This document shows, in pieces, positions 62,171 through 64,000 of a stretch of 64,000 nucleotides of DNA (the stretch's first letter is position 1; each line of letters opens with the position of its first letter). The position numbers and the translations under genes were made by a program. The stretch is taken from the NCBI RefSeq assembly GCF_014648495.1, contig NZ_BMRF01000003.1, positions 124,001 to 188,000 on the forward strand, given 5' to 3'. The notes beneath the pieces are model-generated. The model was given only the letters and a program-made list of their open reading frames with translations. It was not told where the DNA came from and searched no databases. The stretch is from Actinomadura cremea. GTDB taxonomy: Bacteria; Actinomycetota; Actinomycetes; Streptosporangiales; Streptosporangiaceae.

Positions 62171-62634
62171 TCGCTGTTCCCCACCTCGCCGCGCCCGCCG
62201 GTGCCGCCACGGCCCCGGGCAGGGCGGCGGCCGCGCCGTATCCCCGCCGGTGATCTCCGTGTACGGCGCGGACGCCAGCACCCGCCGTCCCCCCGGGGCC
62301 GTGGTGGTCCTCCCGTTGGTGAACGTCCGTAAACGATGTCCGAGAATGGCGGTGAATGGTCGTCGCCGGTGACGGTGCATTGCGCATCGCCGTACCGTGC
62401 GCGAGGCGCGTTGCTCCGGTCGGCTGAAAAGCCGGTCGCCGGTTCGGGCGGCGAACGGAAGGCGATTCTTTCGCCGGGCGTCGTCCGGCCGAGGAAAAGG
62501 ACGGCCGGGGCGCCGCCGCACACGCCGGTCCCGGCCCGGACCCGCCACCGCTCCGCCGCGGAGGCGCTACGCTGCGCCGACGGGGACGTTCGCGAATCCG
62601 GGGGAGCGGACCCGCGAAGCGAGCTGGGAGCGAC
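62171..62634. other. Gap upstream of the PotD-like gene
   Basis: 464 bases with no convincing gene. I see no clear hairpin or motif; the promoter of the downstream lipoprotein gene is presumably here. Confidence 0.45.
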
Positions 62635-63900
62635 ATGCGGCTGACGGGCACGCGCCTGACGAACACGCGCCTGCTGGACGGGGTGCGGGCCAAGGTGCTG
62701 GCGGCCCTCGGGACGACCGCGGTGCTGGCGACGGCGGGCCTCGTCGCGTGCAGCGGCGGCGAGGACGAGCCGGGACGGGTCGGCGTCGCCAAGGTGGCGA
62801 GCACGCTGGGTCCCGGTGAGGGCGTCCTCAACCTCGTGACGCTGCCGGGCTACATCGAGAACGGCGGCAACGACCCGCGCGTCGACTGGGTCACGCCGTT
62901 CGAGGAGCGCACCGGCTGCAAGATCGGCTGGAAGGTGGTCACGACCCCGCGCGAGATGGCCGACCTGATGCGCGACGGGGGCCGGCACTACGACGGCGTC
63001 GCCGCGCCGCCCGAGGTCGCCGGCCGGCTCGTCGCCGAGAACCAGGTCGTCCCGGTGAACACCGACCTGGTCGACGGCTACAAGAAGCTGGAGCCGACGC
63101 TCCGCGACCTGCTCGAGCGGGACGGCAAGTACTTCGGCGTCCCGTACGTGTGGGGCTCGAACCTGCTCGTCCACGACTCGCGGTCGGTGCCGCAGCCGTC
63201 GAGCTGGTCCGCCCTGTTCGACCCCGAGCAGGCCCGCCGGTACTCGGGCGAGCTGGTCATGCGCGACAGCCCGCTGTCGATCGCCGAGGCCGCGCTGTAC
63301 CTCAAGGGCGCCGAACCCGGCCTCGGCGTCGAGGACCCGTACTCGCTGACCCCCGAGCAGCTCGCCGCCGCCGGGCGCGTCCTGAAGGAGCAGCGCCGGC
63401 ACGTCGCCGAGTACTGGGAACTGCCCGCCGACGCCGTCAGCGCGTTCGCGGCGGGCGGTGCCGTGCTCGGGCAGGCGTGGCCGTACCACGTGGACGTCCT
63501 GAACCGCGCGTCGCAGCCCGTCCGGGGCGCCGTCCCGGCGGAGGGCGTGACCGGCTGGATGGACGCCTGGATGATCAGTTCCCGGGTGCAGCACCCGAAC
63601 TGCATGTACCAGTGGCTGCAGTGGACGGCGTCCGCCGACGTGCAGCAGCAGGTGGCCGAGTGGACGGGCGTCGCGCCCGCCAACCCGCAGGCGTGCTCGG
63701 GCGACCGGCTGCGGCCGGGCTTCTGCAGCGCCTACCGCGTCGGCGACCGCGAATACCTGGAGAGCGTGATGTTCGCGCACACGCCGCGCGAGGACTGCGG
63801 ACGCAAGCCGGGCGAGGACGCGGAGGAGAAGTCGGGTGAGGCCCGCTGCACCAGCTACGCGGAGTGGACGCGGACCTGGATCGAGTCGACAAAGCTCTAG
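62635..63900 (+). CDS. PotD-like extracellular solute-binding lipoprotein
   Basis: A 421-residue solute-binding protein of the spermidine/putrescine-type group. A basic N-region (RLTGTRLTNTRLLDG) is followed by a hydrophobic core and lipobox LVAC with lipidation Cys39. The mature part has LVTLPGYIENGG, GVPYVWGSNLLVHDSRS and GWMDAWMISSRVQHPNCMYQ. The family is the same as potD at 42500, but this one lacks the Tat motif and has a longer C-terminus with five cysteines (CSGD, FCSAYR, DCGRK, CTSY among them), possibly disulphide-bonded. ABC permease genes would be expected to the right, beyond the window. Confidence 0.85.
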   Translation: MRLTGTRLTNTRLLDGVRAKVLAALGTTAVLATAGLVACSGGEDEPGRVGVAKVASTLGPGEGVLNLVTLPGYIENGGNDPRVDWVTPFEERTGCKIGWKVVTTPREMADLMRDGGRHYDGVAAPPEVAGRLVAENQVVPVNTDLVDGYKKLEPTLRDLLERDGKYFGVPYVWGSNLLVHDSRSVPQPSSWSALFDPEQARRYSGELVMRDSPLSIAEAALYLKGAEPGLGVEDPYSLTPEQLAAAGRVLKEQRRHVAEYWELPADAVSAFAAGGAVLGQAWPYHVDVLNRASQPVRGAVPAEGVTGWMDAWMISSRVQHPNCMYQWLQWTASADVQQQVAEWTGVAPANPQACSGDRLRPGFCSAYRVGDREYLESVMFAHTPREDCGRKPGEDAEEKSGEARCTSYAEWTRTWIESTKL

Positions 63901-64000
63901 CGGCGAAGTTCTGGCGACGCGGTCATAACGGCGCGGTTCTGATCGCGAGCCGCCGGCCGGGACGTCCTGTCAGCAGGCTCGACCGACCTGGGCGGATTCG

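Noticed and set aside
62336-62644. Possible 102-residue gene before the PotD-like lipoprotein
   Set aside because: Low-complexity Arg/Ala/Pro translation without a ribosome binding site.

Overview
This 64 kb window comes from a high-G+C actinobacterial chromosome. The evidence is the strong G/C bias at codon third positions, the many GTG and TTG starts, the translation/secretion gene order shared by actinobacteria (coaD-rpmF-rnc-mutM-smc-ftsY-amtB-glnB-glnD-ffh-rpsP-rimM-trmD-rplS-lepB-rnhB ... rpsB-tsf-pyrH-frr-cdsA-rlmN), and a PknG-type kinase. A member of the Streptosporangiales, for example an Actinomadura-like organism, is my inference. I see no rRNA, tRNA, CRISPR array, phage or insertion sequence.

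Region 1 (1-23.4 kb, all plus strand) is housekeeping. It runs from the 3' end of coaD through DUF177-rpmF, rnc-mutM-acyP, a small coiled-coil protein, smc, two adjacent globin genes (a lone globin and a globin-FAD/NAD flavohaemoglobin), a DivIVA-domain protein and ftsY. Then come the nitrogen operon amtB-glnB-glnD, preceded by sequences resembling GlnR boxes, and ffh, rpsP, khpA, rimM, trmD, rplS, lepB, rnhB and DUF2469.

Region 2 (23.4-29.4 kb) holds yraN-comM-dprA on the minus strand, flipped relative to the co-directional order of other actinobacteria, with a G-rich degenerate-repeat segment at one edge. xerC and a divergent M23 peptidase follow. Region 3 (29.7-37 kb) returns to the plus strand with rpsB, tsf, pyrH, frr, cdsA, rlmN and a small protein with four DivIVA-like repeats; a minus-strand SUFU-domain gene interrupts it. 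Three perfect TTATCCACA DnaA boxes lie in intergenic gaps between 27.4 and 37.1 kb.

Region 4 (37-49.5 kb) is accessory: a DUF1963 protein, a two-gene ABC transporter, a HIT hydrolase, a small gene with two compensating frameshifts, an orphan ribbon-helix-helix protein, and a polyamine import operon (potA-potD-potB-potC plus a FAD amine oxidoreductase). PotA carries a 15-bp tandem repeat in its tail. A PH-domain membrane protein and two unrecognised genes follow.

Region 5 (49.7-59.4 kb, minus strand) is the most interesting. It is a seven-gene transcription unit built around the PknG-GlnX-GlnH amino-acid-sensing system known from mycobacteria and corynebacteria. Here the same strand also encodes an FHA protein, a VWA protein, a PP2C phosphatase and a helical protein. 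The kinase, phosphatase and FHA protein share short zinc-knuckle modules, suggesting a co-assembled signalling complex. Region 6 (59.5-64 kb) has a WYL-domain regulator with a LexA-like palindrome at its start, a methyltransferase, a TrmB-type regulator, a small unknown protein and a PotD-like lipoprotein.
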